A stretch of 64,000 nt of DNA from Epiperipatus broadwayi (GCA_028023455.1 JAQFVV010000021.1:5420853-5484852), one strand, 5' to 3'. Positions 32,885 to 46,175 are shown, counted from the first letter of the stretch. A program made the numbers and translations. Notes: generated by a model not told the origin, from the letters alone.

Positions 32885-33254
32885 TTAAAATCTTATGAGT
32901 ATTTTGTCAAGATCTTTTAAAGAAGTATTCTGCTTTCATGGCTTATGATCTTCATTTTTATTTAATTTTTTTTTTCGTTTAGTGTTTTCTTTTTTTTTAA
33001 GCTTTTGCAGACTACACACTGATACATCATAGTCTGTATTTATAGTAGATATATGTGGACTTCATTGTAATTTTGGATTAATTATTCCTTCTGTTTGATT
33101 TGTTATATACTTGCATGGTTTGGTACAGTGATAAAGTGATGCCTTTGGAGTTTAGGTCCATGGATTGTCATATCTGTCTTTTGGTGTTCAAACTTCTGTT
33201 GAACTCCTAAGTGACAAAACCATTCAATTATTTTTATTTATCATTTGTTTATAT

Positions 33255-33625
33255 AATATATAGGGTATATGAGCACAGACTTTCACATGACCCACCACTT
33301 TCCACACCATCTCATAACAATGTTACTCTTGAACACACATATGTTGAAAAGATAAATAATCACCAATATACGTATTTCATGCTAAACCAGCAATCATCAG
33401 TTGGTCCAGATTACCATCTTCACACATATATGCTATAAGTGCTCAGATATATATTAAGATAACCAAACCTCATACTTTAATGGACAGGCTTCAATCTACT
33501 CCACACTCCAACTTTTCAACCGTCCATCAAATTGAAAATCTGATGATGGAATGCTCAAAGGCCACCCTGGGGCCGAGATTCTTGTCACATTCATGTGGAC
33601 TTAAGGTCAATCTGACCCCTCATGT
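33255..33625. mobile_element. MITE P1, half copy
   Basis: It carries the ordered P1 words TGAGCACAGACTTTCACATG, GAAAAGATAAATAATCACCA, AGTTGGTCCAGAT and ATATTAAGATAACCAAA, and a GATGATGGAATGCTCAAAG word. The mirror arm is absent. Two open frames here (33211-33438, 33480-33689) are repeat-derived. Confidence 0.7.
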
Positions 33626-34297
33626 ACAGGACAATCCATTTAATACATATACAAGGGATGGGCAGACATCTCTACTATGTAATAACTGAGACACACAGTT
33701 TATATAATTTATTGGCTGGACATTTTGATTCTATTATTTAGGTAATACTAAGCCTGCTAAATTCAAACTACTCTTTATTCACTTCATTTAGAATAGATAA
33801 TACCACCAATTGGGTTTAACTATAAGCAATTATTCACATATTCAAACTATTATATTTAAAATCACTTAAATATAACTAGTTTTATGTATATATTATAAAC
33901 AGAGGTTCAGTATGTATATATATAATCCATCAACCGATAATTTAATATTTTTTATTTTGAAATAAACAAAACTGCAGAAAGGTACCTAACATTTCCGCAA
34001 CTGCCTATCTTTATCATTTTGCAAGAGTTAAAATGTCAATCAAATACATATACTGTATATATTTTTTAAAAAAGAACCTAATGTAGCAAATAAATCCATA
34101 CACCTGACTGATATTAGCACTGTTGTTGTTGTTGTTTTGTCCTTTTTGATTTATCACTTTGTACTACAAGAGAAAAAAAAAAGTTTAACATAGTTAAATT
34201 CGTAATTTTCATTATTTTTTTAAGCAGCAACTGAAAAACTGATTTCTTCAAGTAGTTTCATCCATATGCAATTATATCACTGTTTCTGACTCAGAAA

Positions 34298-34372
34298 AAA
34301 ATATAAAGAACATTAAATATAATCTTAATGCACTGGAGAAAATATAAAGAACATTAAATATAATCTTAATGC
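34298..34372. repeat. 34-bp exact direct duplication
   Basis: The unit starting AAAATATAAAGAACATTAAA occurs at 34298-34331 and 34339-34372, identical over 34 bp and separated by ACTGGAG. Confidence 0.85.
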
Positions 34373-34682
34373 GTTTTCGGCCAAAAGCACTCCCCTCAAA
34401 ATGTATTTGAAATATTAAAAAGCCAAGTAGAAATCACAAAAAAGCATAAGAGACAAAAAGATGAACTAATCACTAATAGCTATTAGAAAACGGACATAAA
34501 CGCTATTGGAAGAAACAAAATAAGGGGGGAGGGAGGCATTACTGCTAGATTTTTGTTTTTGATTATAAATTTAATTAAATTATACAGATATAAAAATAAA
34601 TTGTTAACATAGAGCACTGAAACTGTAAATGTATATCAAACTAATTATTAAGTTTCTTGCCGTCTATGAAAGATGCGGAAAG

Positions 34683-34737
34683 CCCCCCCCCCCCATTATT
34701 ATATAATTTAAAAAGTATATAATAAAGAGGGGGGGGG
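34683..34737. repeat. Palindrome capped by C12 and G9 runs
   Basis: A C12 run at 34683-34694, then ATTATTATAT, mirrored by ATATAATAA and a G9 run at 34729-34737. A short AT-rich loop separates them. The strand could fold into a poly-C:poly-G hairpin, which is very unusual in this AT-rich setting. Confidence 0.75.
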
Positions 34738-34739
34738 CG

Positions 34740-36167
34740 ATAAAGTAGTAAATAAAGAATTTTAATATTTTTATACTTTAATTTTTCAAGGATACTGAAA
34801 TATCGATGTTCAATCTGAGTGTGTATGTATATATATATATGAAATTATTTTACAAATTAAGAAATTCTAGTCATTAAATGTATGATCGTTTAGTAAAACT
34901 ATTACATATTCGAGTCTCTAAATTAAATAACCAAATTTGTTTTCATAAAGGATTTAGAAAAACATTGGTGATGTGAACATTTTAACGAGTCTTAAAATTT
35001 AGCAAAATAATTATATTTTCAAGTTTTTTTTTAGATCGAGTTCTCTACTAAACCAAATCTACGCAGCCTTTCACATTAGAAGAAAAATGTACTATTCTCT
35101 TCCAAGATAGTTAGTTTTTCAAATAAATATATATTGACAAAGTAAATTCTGAATATTAAAAATAAATTCATTGATTAAACTGTGATAAATACAAGATATA
35201 TTACAGAACACACATGATTTAAATTTATTAAAAATTTCCAACTGTGTGCAAACGTTTTTGATAATTGCAAATTTTATATTATTTTTAACCTAAAAGATTA
35301 TTTTTACACCATCTATTCTTTAATGTGGTTGTAGAGTGTTGGGCTCGAAGGTGGAGTCCTAGAATCAATTTCAGTGCAGGTACTTTAGTCATTCAAACTT
35401 CTTATGAACTCTCTAGTAATGACACCATGTCATTCGAATACTATTATTTAGCAGTCTTCATTGTAAGATAGTCTATACCCAAAAGGTCACCACTTGATAG
35501 ATGCTATTATCTTTTTTTTACAATTTTTTTTATATTGAAAATAACTTTTAAAGACAATTTTATTACATAATAAAAGAAAATAGGAGTTCAAACCAGTGTG
35601 GTAATAGCTAATCAGATTTTACATCAAGCACTTGAATTCCAAATTATACACTTTTTTAATATCAGTTCTATAATCTTTTTGTTAAAATAAAGACTAGCAC
35701 ATCTGAATTAAATTTTTTATAGTTATTAATATTTAATATTCATTTATTTATTTATAAATCATTAAATTTATTTATAAAATATACAAAATTTAATTATATA
35801 TAAATGAATACACCAAATTTCTTTTTGAATCTTGTTTTTTTTTATATGACTATTATAAAAATATAACTACACACCAACGTTTTGACTATTTTATAATATA
35901 GTCTTTTTCAAGGATAACTCAAACCCTTTCTATTACAAACATTATGAAATGCTTTTTTATATAATTCTGCACATTTGGCCAAATACAACTTTTATCAAAT
36001 AATGTGTGTACTTTTTGTCTTGATATTCACTTCGGAGTATTGAAGTTTAAATATAGTCCCTTATCTTTTGCTACCTTCATTAGACCTGTTTATTTGTATA
36101 TGCATATTTTTTTTCCAACTTCTTTACTTAAAAAAAGAGAGCGAATATTCTAAATATAAATAAACTA
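34740..36167. other. No supported gene
   Basis: AT-rich with no recognisable repeats. A CACTTGATAG/CACCAACG-type complexity rise near 35330-35480 has no open frame with splice sites. Confidence 0.45.
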
Positions 36168-36410
36168 TGTTATATATAGAGTAAGTTAAAAACAAACTCT
36201 TATGAAGCTTCAAAAATACCCTCAACCTCAGACCGCGGTTTCTGCCTCTAGTGTCATCAGTGAGGTGCTAGGGAATAAAAATACTAGAACTAGTCCAGCA
36301 TTTTATCTAGCACCTCACTGATGATGCTAGAGGCAGAAACCGCGGTCTGAGGTTGAGGGTATTTTTGAAGCTTCATAAGAGTTTGTTTTTAACTTACTCT
36401 ATATATAACA
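36168..36410. repeat. Near-perfect 243-bp palindrome
   Basis: TGTTATATATAGAGTAAGTT at the left is matched by AACTTACTCTATATATAACA at the right. The arms of about 105 bp are almost identical and include ACCGCGGT, an AAGCTTC word and TCACTGATGA. The 35-base spacer has ACTAG words. The high arm identity points to a young insertion or gene conversion between arms. Confidence 0.9.
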
Positions 36411-36764
36411 TTTGTAAATAGGAGTTTTATTAAAATTAGGTCATCTGACTTGATTTTTTATCAAAATAAACTGTTTAAATAGTTAGCTATTTTGTTGTTG
36501 TTGTAAACTTTATCAAAAATAAACTAATTATTGTATTCAGTCTTCACATAGTATTAGGCTCACATTATGTGATGTGATGAAATTGTTAATGATATCATTG
36601 AGATTAAGTTGCTTCTTTTTTGGTGGGGACAAATAAAGAAAAAAAATCTTTGCCTCAATTGTTTAAATAAATGGAAATAATGAAAATAAATCACATTATA
36701 TGATTATTTTTAAATTCCTATATTGAAGAATTATTTGTTTTTTTAATTACTGTTGCTATATAAT

Positions 36765-37100
36765 GAACATGCTAAAAGCTCTTAAGCTTTTCTGAATATC
36801 CCTATCCTCAGACCGGTTTCTAGCTCTGGCTATCATTAGTGAGGTGCTAGTACATTCAGATATTAGATTTAAAAATACCAGGTCAAGCCTCATCATTTAT
36901 CTGATATTTATTTATAAGTAGAAAATCTGAAATTTTCAGATATCCATGTGTCTGCAAATCCAGCTAACTTAAATAGCCATATGGGACTGTACTAAGTTCA
37001 GATACACCATATATTAATAGCTTTAGCAGTATAAAATCACCAAAGCCTCAAGAATAAAATAATAATTGCAAGGAAATCAAGTCATATATAGCACTGATTG
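36765..37100. mobile_element. MITE P2, copy 1
   Basis: ATGAACATGCTAAAAGCTCT, CTGAATATCCCTATCCTCAG, GGTGCTAGTACATTCAG and CACCAAAGCCTCAAGA occur in order. The same words appear inverted at 47886-48345. ACCGGTTTCTAGCTCTGGC and TCATTAGTGAGG are also shared with the 53305 copy. Confidence 0.7.
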
Positions 37101-37512
37101 GTAGTTTGTTTGTTCTCAGACTTTGAGAGTGAGATTGCTTCTTTTGTTACTTCAGAAAGAAAAATTGTAATATTCAGTAATTTATTTACATATTTATGCA
37201 ACATATTTGTAAAATATTTCTTTTATACCAAACAAAGATGTGATTACAATTAGATTTTATTTGAAAATGTTTCTTGTTAAGATTAGATAAGTGAAACAAA
37301 ATTGTAAGTATGATAAATGGAAGTTTAGATTGATTCACTGAAAAATAAATGCCAGTGCAGAAATTTTTTGTAAAATTTCAATAATAATGAATGCAATTTT
37401 AAAACAGAATTTCATTGCTCTTTGATTCGTAAACAAAATTAGTTTAACTGGCAACCATTCATTACAAAAAGAGTTATTGCTCTCCTTATGTAGTTCTTTT
37501 TTTTTCCTCATG

Positions 37513-37605
37513 TGTCATAACATCAGCCGGGAAGCGAACCCACTAACCTGGGACAACTGCTTGTAAAACAGCCATAGCAGACCTCTCGACCACTAATGCT
37601 TGACA
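37513..37605 (-). mobile_element. tRNA-derived SINE, copy 5
   Basis: On the - strand it runs TGTCAAGCATTAGTGGTCGAG...GGTTCGCTTCCCGGC...GATGTTATGACA. The A and B boxes are clear, and the T9 run on its + strand left side is the tail. Confidence 0.8.
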
Positions 37606-37619
37606 TGTAGTTCATTTTA

Positions 37620-40560
37620 GCACTTTATTTTTGTATTTTGAAATGATTATTTTAATGAAAAGATTATCAAAATATGATATAGAATAAAAGTTTAATTGTA
37701 AAAATAAAAATGTTGCAACTATAAATGAAGCTGTCATTATGTTTTTTTGGAAGCATAGGGAGAGTTAGTGAAAAAAGCCATGTAAGATATACTAACACCA
37801 CTTTAAAATCATCTGCTGTAAATGTGAATAGTTATTGGACACAAGATGGTGTAGTATTATACTCATTTCAAATTCATTTGTGACTTATGTTTTCATCAGT
37901 GAGGAGTTATGAATCAGAGTGAGAACTAATTTTTTTATGCATCTAACAGCCATATTTTACTTGTTTGTACTATTTAAGTGGATAGCCTAAAATTTAAAAA
38001 ATCCTAAATTTTAAACTCAAGCCAAGTGACATACATGGTTATGTAGAATAAATGGAAAGCACTATCTCTGGAAACATGATGAGTGAGCATATGAGAAAAT
38101 AAAATGATATTGTTAATGTTGACTTTCTTAGTTAAAGGATAGAAGGAGCCTACAATTGGCCTAAAACTGAGGTCTCTAAAATTATATGTAGAAACTGATC
38201 TGGGATGAGATCTATATAATTGTGCAAATGAATGTTTGGATTCAAAACCTTAGAATTCAAGCTATTAGCTTGAATAATATAAAAAGAGTAAAAAGTAGCA
38301 GCTACATGCATAAGTACATTAATTCCAACTTTGAATCCTAAGTCCTCACTGACGAAGTCAAAAGCCACAAAACAAACTGCGAATGGGAATATTACAGCAC
38401 TACCATCTAATTTTGATTTCTCAGTCTTACAGTAGATAGCTCTGGAATAGGGTGAAGAAAACTACTACTTAACATTTTTTGTGGACACATTATTATGCAA
38501 TAGGCAAGTGTCATCCAAAACTGAAAAAACATAATTGTTTTTAAAGTCTTTCTAATTGGTAAAATACCCAAAGAAGAATATATGGCAAGAAAAAACTACA
38601 TGTTGAGTTCTGAGTATATAGAAAACAAATCATTTAGTTATATTTAATCAAATCCATATACTTTATATAAATCAAATTGGTTCATTGTGGGCTAGTTCCA
38701 ATACTAATCATCTTTCCATTGCCAAGATGTCACTGGCTTGTTATCACCATATTAGAACACAGAGGATCTGCCATATGCTGCAACAAATTAAGAGCGTACA
38801 GAGAAACAAGTTATTACCTCTTCCACAGTGCATTAACCATCACTAACCTTTTATGCAAATATTCATTAACTCTGTCCATGGAATAAAAAACTCTGTAATT
38901 CTGGAATCACTGCATTATCATCAACTTCTGAATAGTAATAAGTTTTAATCAAGATATTAAAACCTTATGGAGATAGATAAATATTAAGGAGATGTTTAAT
39001 GACCCTTTGATGAATTATTTACATTGAAAAAAAGTGGTATAAGATCCATTTGTTGTTAATAGTGTCCATATTAATATTCAGTTGATCTTTAAACTCTTTA
39101 AAAATGGTGATTACATTCAACTGTGAGTTTGAATAACTTTTACATCTAGAGGTTTCTATTCATATTCTGATGAGAGCAAATTATAGTTAACAAGCTCCTG
39201 TACTTCATTAATGTTTGAAACTGTGAACCAATCAATTCAAACTCTGCTTCTTTTTTTCTATCGTGATAATAAGTATTTGGATTGAATCTTTTGCAGGACT
39301 TTTTATGATTTTAACAGTAATTGTATGCAGATATTTTCGATATACGAAGTTTACCACCATAATAATCTGTTGTATTTAGCTTTTTCATCAGTATAGTAAC
39401 TGAATGAATGCCTAGAAATTTAAAATGGTAGAGAAGGTAAAGGACAAATTGGTGATAATTACTAAGATGTCTTTTTTAATTTGTAACTGAATCAATCTGA
39501 TGGTTAAACGTGACAATCCTCTAAGATTGCTGAACTGAGTATTAAATGCTTTATTATCCACAAATGTTAATGCCTTTAATATTTAAAATAAGAAATTACA
39601 AGTAGAAAAGTTAATAGGAAAGTTTTGCATTAGGTATTTATGGCTGTGAATGTACTGAGATATATGTTTAAGATTGTTATGATTACTTATGGTTGTAAAT
39701 AATGGTTAGTATAATAAATACTGGAGATTCCTTAGATAACTGCAATTAAATTGTGAGCTGGGGGGGGCATGGATTAAGGCAGTTGTATCTATGTATAACC
39801 GCTCTTTATCGCAGAAATTACTTAGATTAAGGGATTTTGCATATTAATTTGTGATTTACTCCCTATTTAATGTTATATGATTTAGCATGGTGTGATTCTT
39901 TGTTAACAAAGGAAGATAATTTGCCACAACTAATTTAGCTAAAACGTTCATAACGATACTTTGGCCGGAATACCGATTAAATAGTTTATCTCCGTTTTAT
40001 TATTATTAATCTAGTCTTCTTGATTGTCTAGCCTTTCTGGATTAATATTTTCAGATTAAGAAAGAATAGCATAATTTACCATTATGCCTCTTATTTCTCT
40101 TATCTTCCTCTCCTCATTATAAATCCTCCCCGTCTGTAAAATACTCATAAAGTTGCCAGAAATTTACAATTATTAAATATAAATATTCAGTTATAATTTA
40201 ACAAATATATTGTATATGTATTTACGATAGATTCTGTCTATTATATTAAACATTTGTTTTTATATACAGTAATTATAATTTTTTAAAAAATCATTGTTTC
40301 TTTTTTTATTTTCTTACGAGATTTTTTTTCCTATATATTTTTGGTATTGTTTTTGGTTTAGTGTTTTAATAATATTTACCAATTAAAGTTTTGCCTTTTC
40401 TGCTGCGTTAAAATTTCTACCAACTTTTTAATAGCATTTATGTCGATATTACGTAAGTGTACTTTAAAATGTTGTTGATTAATGTTTTTAGTTAACATTT
40501 TTTTTTTTTTTTTTGAGTGGAAGAAAATTAAAATCATAGATTAAATTAATACACTATACA
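37620..40560. other. 2.9 kb without recognisable genes or repeats
   Basis: It is AT-rich with a G8 run at 39760 and a T16 run near 40500. Open frames at 38150-38368 (-) and 38677-38886 (+) have no conserved motif and no convincing splice context. This could be a large intron or intergenic DNA. Confidence 0.45.
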
Positions 40561-40570
40561 GGCTTAAACC

Positions 40571-41000
40571 TGCATATATATAATGTATGGGATTCGAACT
40601 CAGACTTTCACACGACCTTCAGCTCCATGCCATCTCATATTGCTGATCCACCTGATCACACCTATGTTGAAAAGATAAATAATCATCAATATCCGTATTT
40701 CTTGCTAAACCAGCACGCATCCGTTAGATTTTTTATGAAATGGAAGGCTGTAGAGTTATGGGTTGGAATAGTTTGAAGCCTGTCCATTAAAGTACGAAGA
40801 TTGGCTATCTTAATATAAACTGAGCACTGGTTGTATATATGTGTGGAGATGGTAAGCTGGACCAACTGACGAGTGCTGGTTTAGCACGAAATACGTATAT
40901 TGATGATTATTTATCTTTTCAATATATATTTGATCAGGTGGGTCAGCAATATGAGATGGCATGGGGAGTTGAGAGTCGTGTGAAAGTCTGAGTTTGAATC
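40571..41000. mobile_element. Fold-back MITE P1, complete short copy
   Basis: Both arms are present. GATTCGAACTCAGACTTTCA is mirrored by GTGAAAGTCTGAGTTTGAAT, and GATAAATAATCATCAATAT by ATATTGATGATTATTTATC. The centre near 40730 has lost part of one arm. A terminal fragment recurs at 41102-41165. Confidence 0.8.
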
Positions 41001-41382
41001 ATAGATGAATAAACTTTTTAAAAGAATACAAATGTAGTGTATATATTATTTCAGACATAACTGAAACACACAGGCTTATTATATTCCTGTGTCTATATAT
41101 GTAATATATAGGGTACATGAGCACAGACTTTCACACGACCCGCCACTATCTCCACACTATCTCAACTTCCTTTAATAGTGCCTTGACTACAGGTTGAGAT
41201 TGTCTATAGCTTAAAGTTAAACATTAATTATATATTTTTTATCTATTATTTTAATTAAATATATTTGTTTTATGATATGTACAAATATTGTTACATTATA
41301 AAATATGTATTGATATAATGTTAGTCAAGTCATAGATATTAAATTGTAAAAGTTTAAGAAAAATCACATGATCACCATTTCA

Positions 41383-41505
41383 TATGCTTACACATGCTGC
41401 TAATAAGAGTACCAAACTCTCCATACAGCAGTGCCACCAAGTGCGAGCCTTCTTGCATCCATTGATTACACAGGCTTGCACTTGGTGGGACTACTGTATG
41501 AAAAA
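41383..41505. mobile_element. MITE P3, short palindromic derivative
   Basis: AACTCTCCATACAGCAGTGCC is near-mirrored by GGGACTACTGTATG, and CACCAAGTGCGAGCC by GGCTTGCACTTGGTG, flanking GCATCCATTGATTAC. It looks like the tip of P3 folded on itself. The frame 41384-41596 is by-product. Confidence 0.65.
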
Positions 41506-41599
41506 AAAAGCATCGAAATACTGTAATATTATTTATATTCAGTGTTGTAAAGAAGAGGGAATATTTTGTAAGCTATCAATAAAAGTAGATGAATAAAGT

Positions 41600-42215
41600 G
41601 ACACATTTGTATAGTTATCCAAAACTTATTTAATTTTAAAGATTTCTTGGCATTTTATTTTTATTATTTGATTAAAATTATTATATTTGAAAATATTGCA
41701 GGAAAAACATTCAGAGACTAACCCTCTAACCCTTTTCCCTCCTAACTGAATTCTTATGTTACGCTTAACAGTAGAATCAATATTTAGCAGCTCAAACTTT
41801 CACATTCAGTAACTATATAAGGAATGTTAAGTGATCATGAAATAAATGCCATTTTATCACTTTTTTGACTATTTGGGTTTCTTCTGATTGGGGATTACTG
41901 TTAACACAATTCATCTCATGATCATGTATTTATAAACTATGTTAATATGTAGACTTCATTTCATTCCGATTTCTATATATTTAGCATTTTGTATTAAATC
42001 TTTTGCTAAGGATAATTAATTAAGTTCAAAAATTGCTTATTATTTTTAGCGGAGAATGATGAAGCCAGCAAAGTTAACCCTTTAAACTGTTTATTTTCCC
42101 ACCATTTTTATCCTAAAAATGGGATTTTTAAAAACATTTACACACTAAATAGTTATGTAATTGAATATTTACACTCATGAAATAAATAAATAAAAAAGAC
42201 TTACGGCTTTATTGC
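41600..42215. other. No supported gene
   Basis: AT-rich. Only short A/T runs are seen. Confidence 0.45.
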
Positions 42216-42312
42216 TTGGGAGTTCATAAGATATTCGAGCGTCAGAATCGTTCCTGGGACCTTCCGATCCTAAGTCGGATGCTCTATCAACTGCACCAAC
42301 TGTGCAGGGCAA
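42216..42312 (-). mobile_element. tRNA-like relic (different from the SINE family)
   Basis: On the - strand GCAGTTGATAGAGC resembles a D arm, and TCCGA-CTTAGGA-TCGGA forms a complete 5-bp anticodon stem with a 7-base loop (TAG in anticodon position). AGGTC is a short variable loop, and GAACGATTC resembles a T loop. The acceptor stem does not close, and the T stem is poor. It is a tRNA pseudogene or the head of a tRNA SINE, not a working tRNA. Confidence 0.5.
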
Positions 42313-42596
42313 GAAGTAAATGGGAAACATATGGATAAAAAGATATTGTATCTAAATTGCAAGATATTGTAATATTTCAAATTATGGAGAGGGGGGTGTA
42401 GAAATTATAAAGTATTTGATGAAATCATCAATCAAAATTGTAAAATTTTGTTCCTTTATTATGTGAAATATTTATAAAATCAAATAAAAGAACAATAAAA
42501 ATATTTATTAGTCACCTGTTGTATTGTACAATAACGAAATAATGTTAAAAAGAAAAATTCTGAAAGATAGGCCTATTTAGTAATTTTTATTAGACA

Positions 42597-43025
42597 TTCA
42601 TTAAACTAGACATTATCTGCTTAATAAGTAATATTTCTGTACTATAATTTCCACTACCCTATACAAATATTATTGATTAAGTGGATAATCTCTAGCCTAA
42701 TGAAAGACTAATAAAAATTATTAATATACTTTAAGTGATTTGTGTCAATGTTGTGAGGGCCTTAAGTTTGATATTTATTAGTTAAACTTTAGTAATTGAC
42801 TATCTATGCATAGTGAACAATGATAAAGATATGTGTAAGGTATTGCGATCTGGGTCAGCTGATGAGTGCTGGTTTGCACGAAATATGCATCTTGGGGATT
42901 GTCTTTTTCACATTTTTTGTTATAAGTTTATGTTTACATCCCTCTGCAAGATGTTAAAAATGGATAGAAAACAGTCCCTACCTTGCACGAGAGTGATGTA
43001 ATGAAAATTACAGAAATATTATTCG
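42597..43025. mobile_element. MITE P4, copy 4
   Basis: It matches copy 3 (26745-27130) through AGTGGATAATCTCTAGCCTA, TGAACAATGATAAAGATA, CAGCTGATGAGTGCTGG, CATCCCTCTGCAAGATGTTA and ACAGTCCCTACCTTGCACG. Confidence 0.65.
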
Positions 43026-43059
43026 TAAAATAGACCTACTTGTCTGAGACGAAAATGGA

Positions 43060-43069
43060 GGGGGGGGGG
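43060..43069. repeat. Poly-G run (G10)
   Basis: Ten consecutive G in AT-rich DNA. A C10 run lies at 43384-43393, about 310 bases away. Confidence 0.8.
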
Positions 43070-43399
43070 TTCACATTTTAGCACATTCTAATTAAAAAAA
43101 AGTCAAGATTGTTCTCGAATTGCAGCTGCCACTACAGAAAATTATTGAAACAATAAAGTAGTATAAACAACATATTAAATAAATTTCTAAAAAATTTAAA
43201 TTAGGGCTAAAATATTAGAAGAAAAATGTTAGCAAATCATGAATAGCAGACAACGTTCAGCTGTGTCGTTATGAAGAACTTCAGCTATGTTATGTAAAAA
43301 TTAATGATAATTTTTTATTTATTTATATGTGCATTTACTATCTACATGCATATATAAATAATATGTATATTGTTGCTTGAGATCCCCCCCCCCTTCAAG

Positions 43400-44636
43400 A
43401 TATCACTATAAATAAAATATACTACTTGCTATATAACTGCATATATTAAGATTTTAGAATAAATTGTATTGAAGGATAGCAAGTAAACTATTATAGATGA
43501 TGATCAAGTGAGCCATTTCATTCTATTCCCACTATCTAATTATTCCAATCCATGTTTGCGCAAAGAACTCTACATATAATAAATATTTTAATGGTTAAAA
43601 AATGAAATCAAAGTAATTTTGGAGATTCTACATTGAGAAATTACTGTGCTCAACAGAAGAATTACAGTCCGACTCATTGTCTCTCCATGAATCGTATCTG
43701 TTGCATTTCTTTTTCGTATCATCAGATTCAAAGATATGGCTTATCTTCATCTCTTGTTCCAGAAAAATGAAAAGATGCATAGAGCTTTTTTTAATCCTAT
43801 TACAGATATATGCTAATTAATTATAGAGTCCAAATTTGCTCTAGTCTCCACAATGCATTCAAAAACATAGCTTTTTACTAAACATATGATATAAAAATAG
43901 TACATTACAGTGTATACAATATATATATAATTTGTGTATACATTTAGTAAAATAAAAATAATTAATGAATTATGCTATAAATTTGAAATTGATGTACTTT
44001 TTTCTGAAACTAATTTTTTAAAACCTTTTAAATATATATATTTAATTAAATATTTCAAATTTATTAAGAATGTTCTAACTGATCAATTAGTGTTGATGGT
44101 GGTAAATAGAAAAATTTGTGCCGGAGCTGATAGATATGTTTTTGTTTAGATGCTTAATTTTAAATTGAAAAGAATAACCTTCAGATGTTGATATCATTGT
44201 TATTAAAAAGTGAAAATGATTTATAATTAAAAGTTTAATTTATGTAAAAATTAATGAGGAATAATTTTGTTTTTTTTTTTCTTGATATTTTATGTCGCAT
44301 TTTAATTAATTTTTGTTTGATGTTCCATCATTAAATTTTTCATTCAAGGTCTTTAAAGAAGAATCCATTTAGATATTGAATGTATCTAACACTTTGGCGA
44401 CTAAAATAAAATCATGGATTGTTAAGGAAGAGTAATAATCTTTATGTAAATATATGTTGTACAGCGTTAAAAAAAATCTGATGAATAAAAGGTGTTTACT
44501 ATTAATATTCTGTTTTATCAGATGTATTTTTGGTTAAGCAACCAAAAAAAGAGATTGTTCTTGGTGTATAATATATAGTATCAAAATAAATTAATTTTCT
44601 ATTTATTTTTTTATTATTTCCAGCTATATTAGGAAT
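43400..44636. other. No supported gene
   Basis: AT-rich. The frame 43934-44149 is Leu/Ile/Phe/Lys-rich, with neither splice context nor motif. Confidence 0.45.
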
Positions 44637-44840
44637 GCGCAAAGGCAAAACTCTCCATATAGTTGCGTCACTCAATGCAAATCAGAATAATCAATGGGTG
44701 CAGGAAGGTTTGTGTATAAAATCCCTATCTAGTGCCTACTCATCCAATATCTCCAGACAAGTTTCTAGCTTGTGGCCTTCATCAGTGAAGAGCCTTGGAT
44801 TTGAGAGCAGTGCTCTGTATAAACAGCTTGTATAAGCATA
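44637..44840. mobile_element. MITE P3, partial inverted copy
   Basis: CAAAACTCTCCATATAG, ATCCCTATCTAGTGCC, ACTCATCCAATATC, TCATCAGTGAAG and GAGAGCAGTGCTCT are the reverse of the interior and right end of 32434-32884. It gives rise to the open frame 44635-44835. Confidence 0.7.
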
Positions 44841-44849
44841 AATAATGGT

Positions 44850-46175
44850 GATCATGTGGTGTTATATTAGGAATAGAGGGTCACATCAAGTGGTTCACCT
44901 TGTGAATGACTACAATTTATTTATGGTTAGGAAGTCGTGAGTTTCCCAGTCAAAATACAAGAATAATATTATTGCCAAGACAATTCATGGCATTCAATTA
45001 AAATTTAGGCATTTTTTAGAAGTAGTTTTTGTTTCTTTATATATATGTTACAGAAAAGTAACACTGATATCATTTTTTTAAAAAAAATAGTACATTTCTT
45101 TTTTCTGTAAGATGATTTTTTTTTAATGTGAAGTAAAATAATTAGAAATTTGAATTTAATTATATCTATTTTAACCTTGGGTTATCAATTTCAGGTGGTC
45201 TTTAGTCTGGGCATCTTACTTTGTTTACTTTAGAATTATTTTAAGATTTAGAAAAAAAGAAAAAGATATTTATTTCAAGCATGGATAAATATATTACTTT
45301 TTTGATATTCTTTATCGAAAATAACTTACGTTTTGATATTTTAATTTTAATATTTCCAAATCTATTATATATTACTTTGTTTTTATTTAATTGTGAAATT
45401 GGATATATATATATCATATATTTTGCTGTATTGCTTATGTCAAAATAACAGTAAACAATTGTTTGTTAAGATAAAAATTTGGGAGAAGCTTTTTCTACTT
45501 TTTATATCTTATTTCATTAAAAAAAAATTTAGTACACCTTTATCACAGTTAGCAACAAATCTTTATGCAGTGATTTTCTTTAGCAATTATCATCAATTTG
45601 TTACCTATTATTTTGATTTACTACTGTCTGTTTGCTATTATGATATTTAAAAATCTAATATAATGAGCATACTAATAGCTCTAAACGAGCTTTATCAATA
45701 AATGCCATGAGAAAAAGCATTTAAAATCTCTATCTAGAATTATCCCCATTCTCAGGTGATGTATGTCTTGATTTTATTACTATCATATGATGTTTAAAAC
45801 ATTTGAAAAATGTGTTTTAAAAACAACCACCATTTTTTCAAAATGGCGGCTGTTTTGTAAAATTACCGCTGTCATAGGATGGTGACTTCACTAAAGTTAA
45901 ACCTTCCAAAAATAAAATGGTGACTTTAATATTAAAAATGTAAACTATACAGTACAGATTTTATTCATAATACACAATATTCAAAGAAAATTTTTATTAT
46001 TAATGACTATAAAAACAAAAAAAAATGCATTTTATTCAGTTCAGTAAATAATTAAGGATACACTTTGTTTACATACATCAACAAAATGTATTACTATTAA
46101 ATTTTAAAATGTGTTTATTACATAAAATATATTCACTCGATTAGTTTTATAGATCAAAATTCTTTTGAAACACTA
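44850..46175. other. No supported gene
   Basis: AT-rich. A small dyad around CAAAATGGCGGC at 45836-45850 resembles one at 55690. Frame 45393-45650 is hydrophobic low-complexity and unsupported. Confidence 0.4.
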
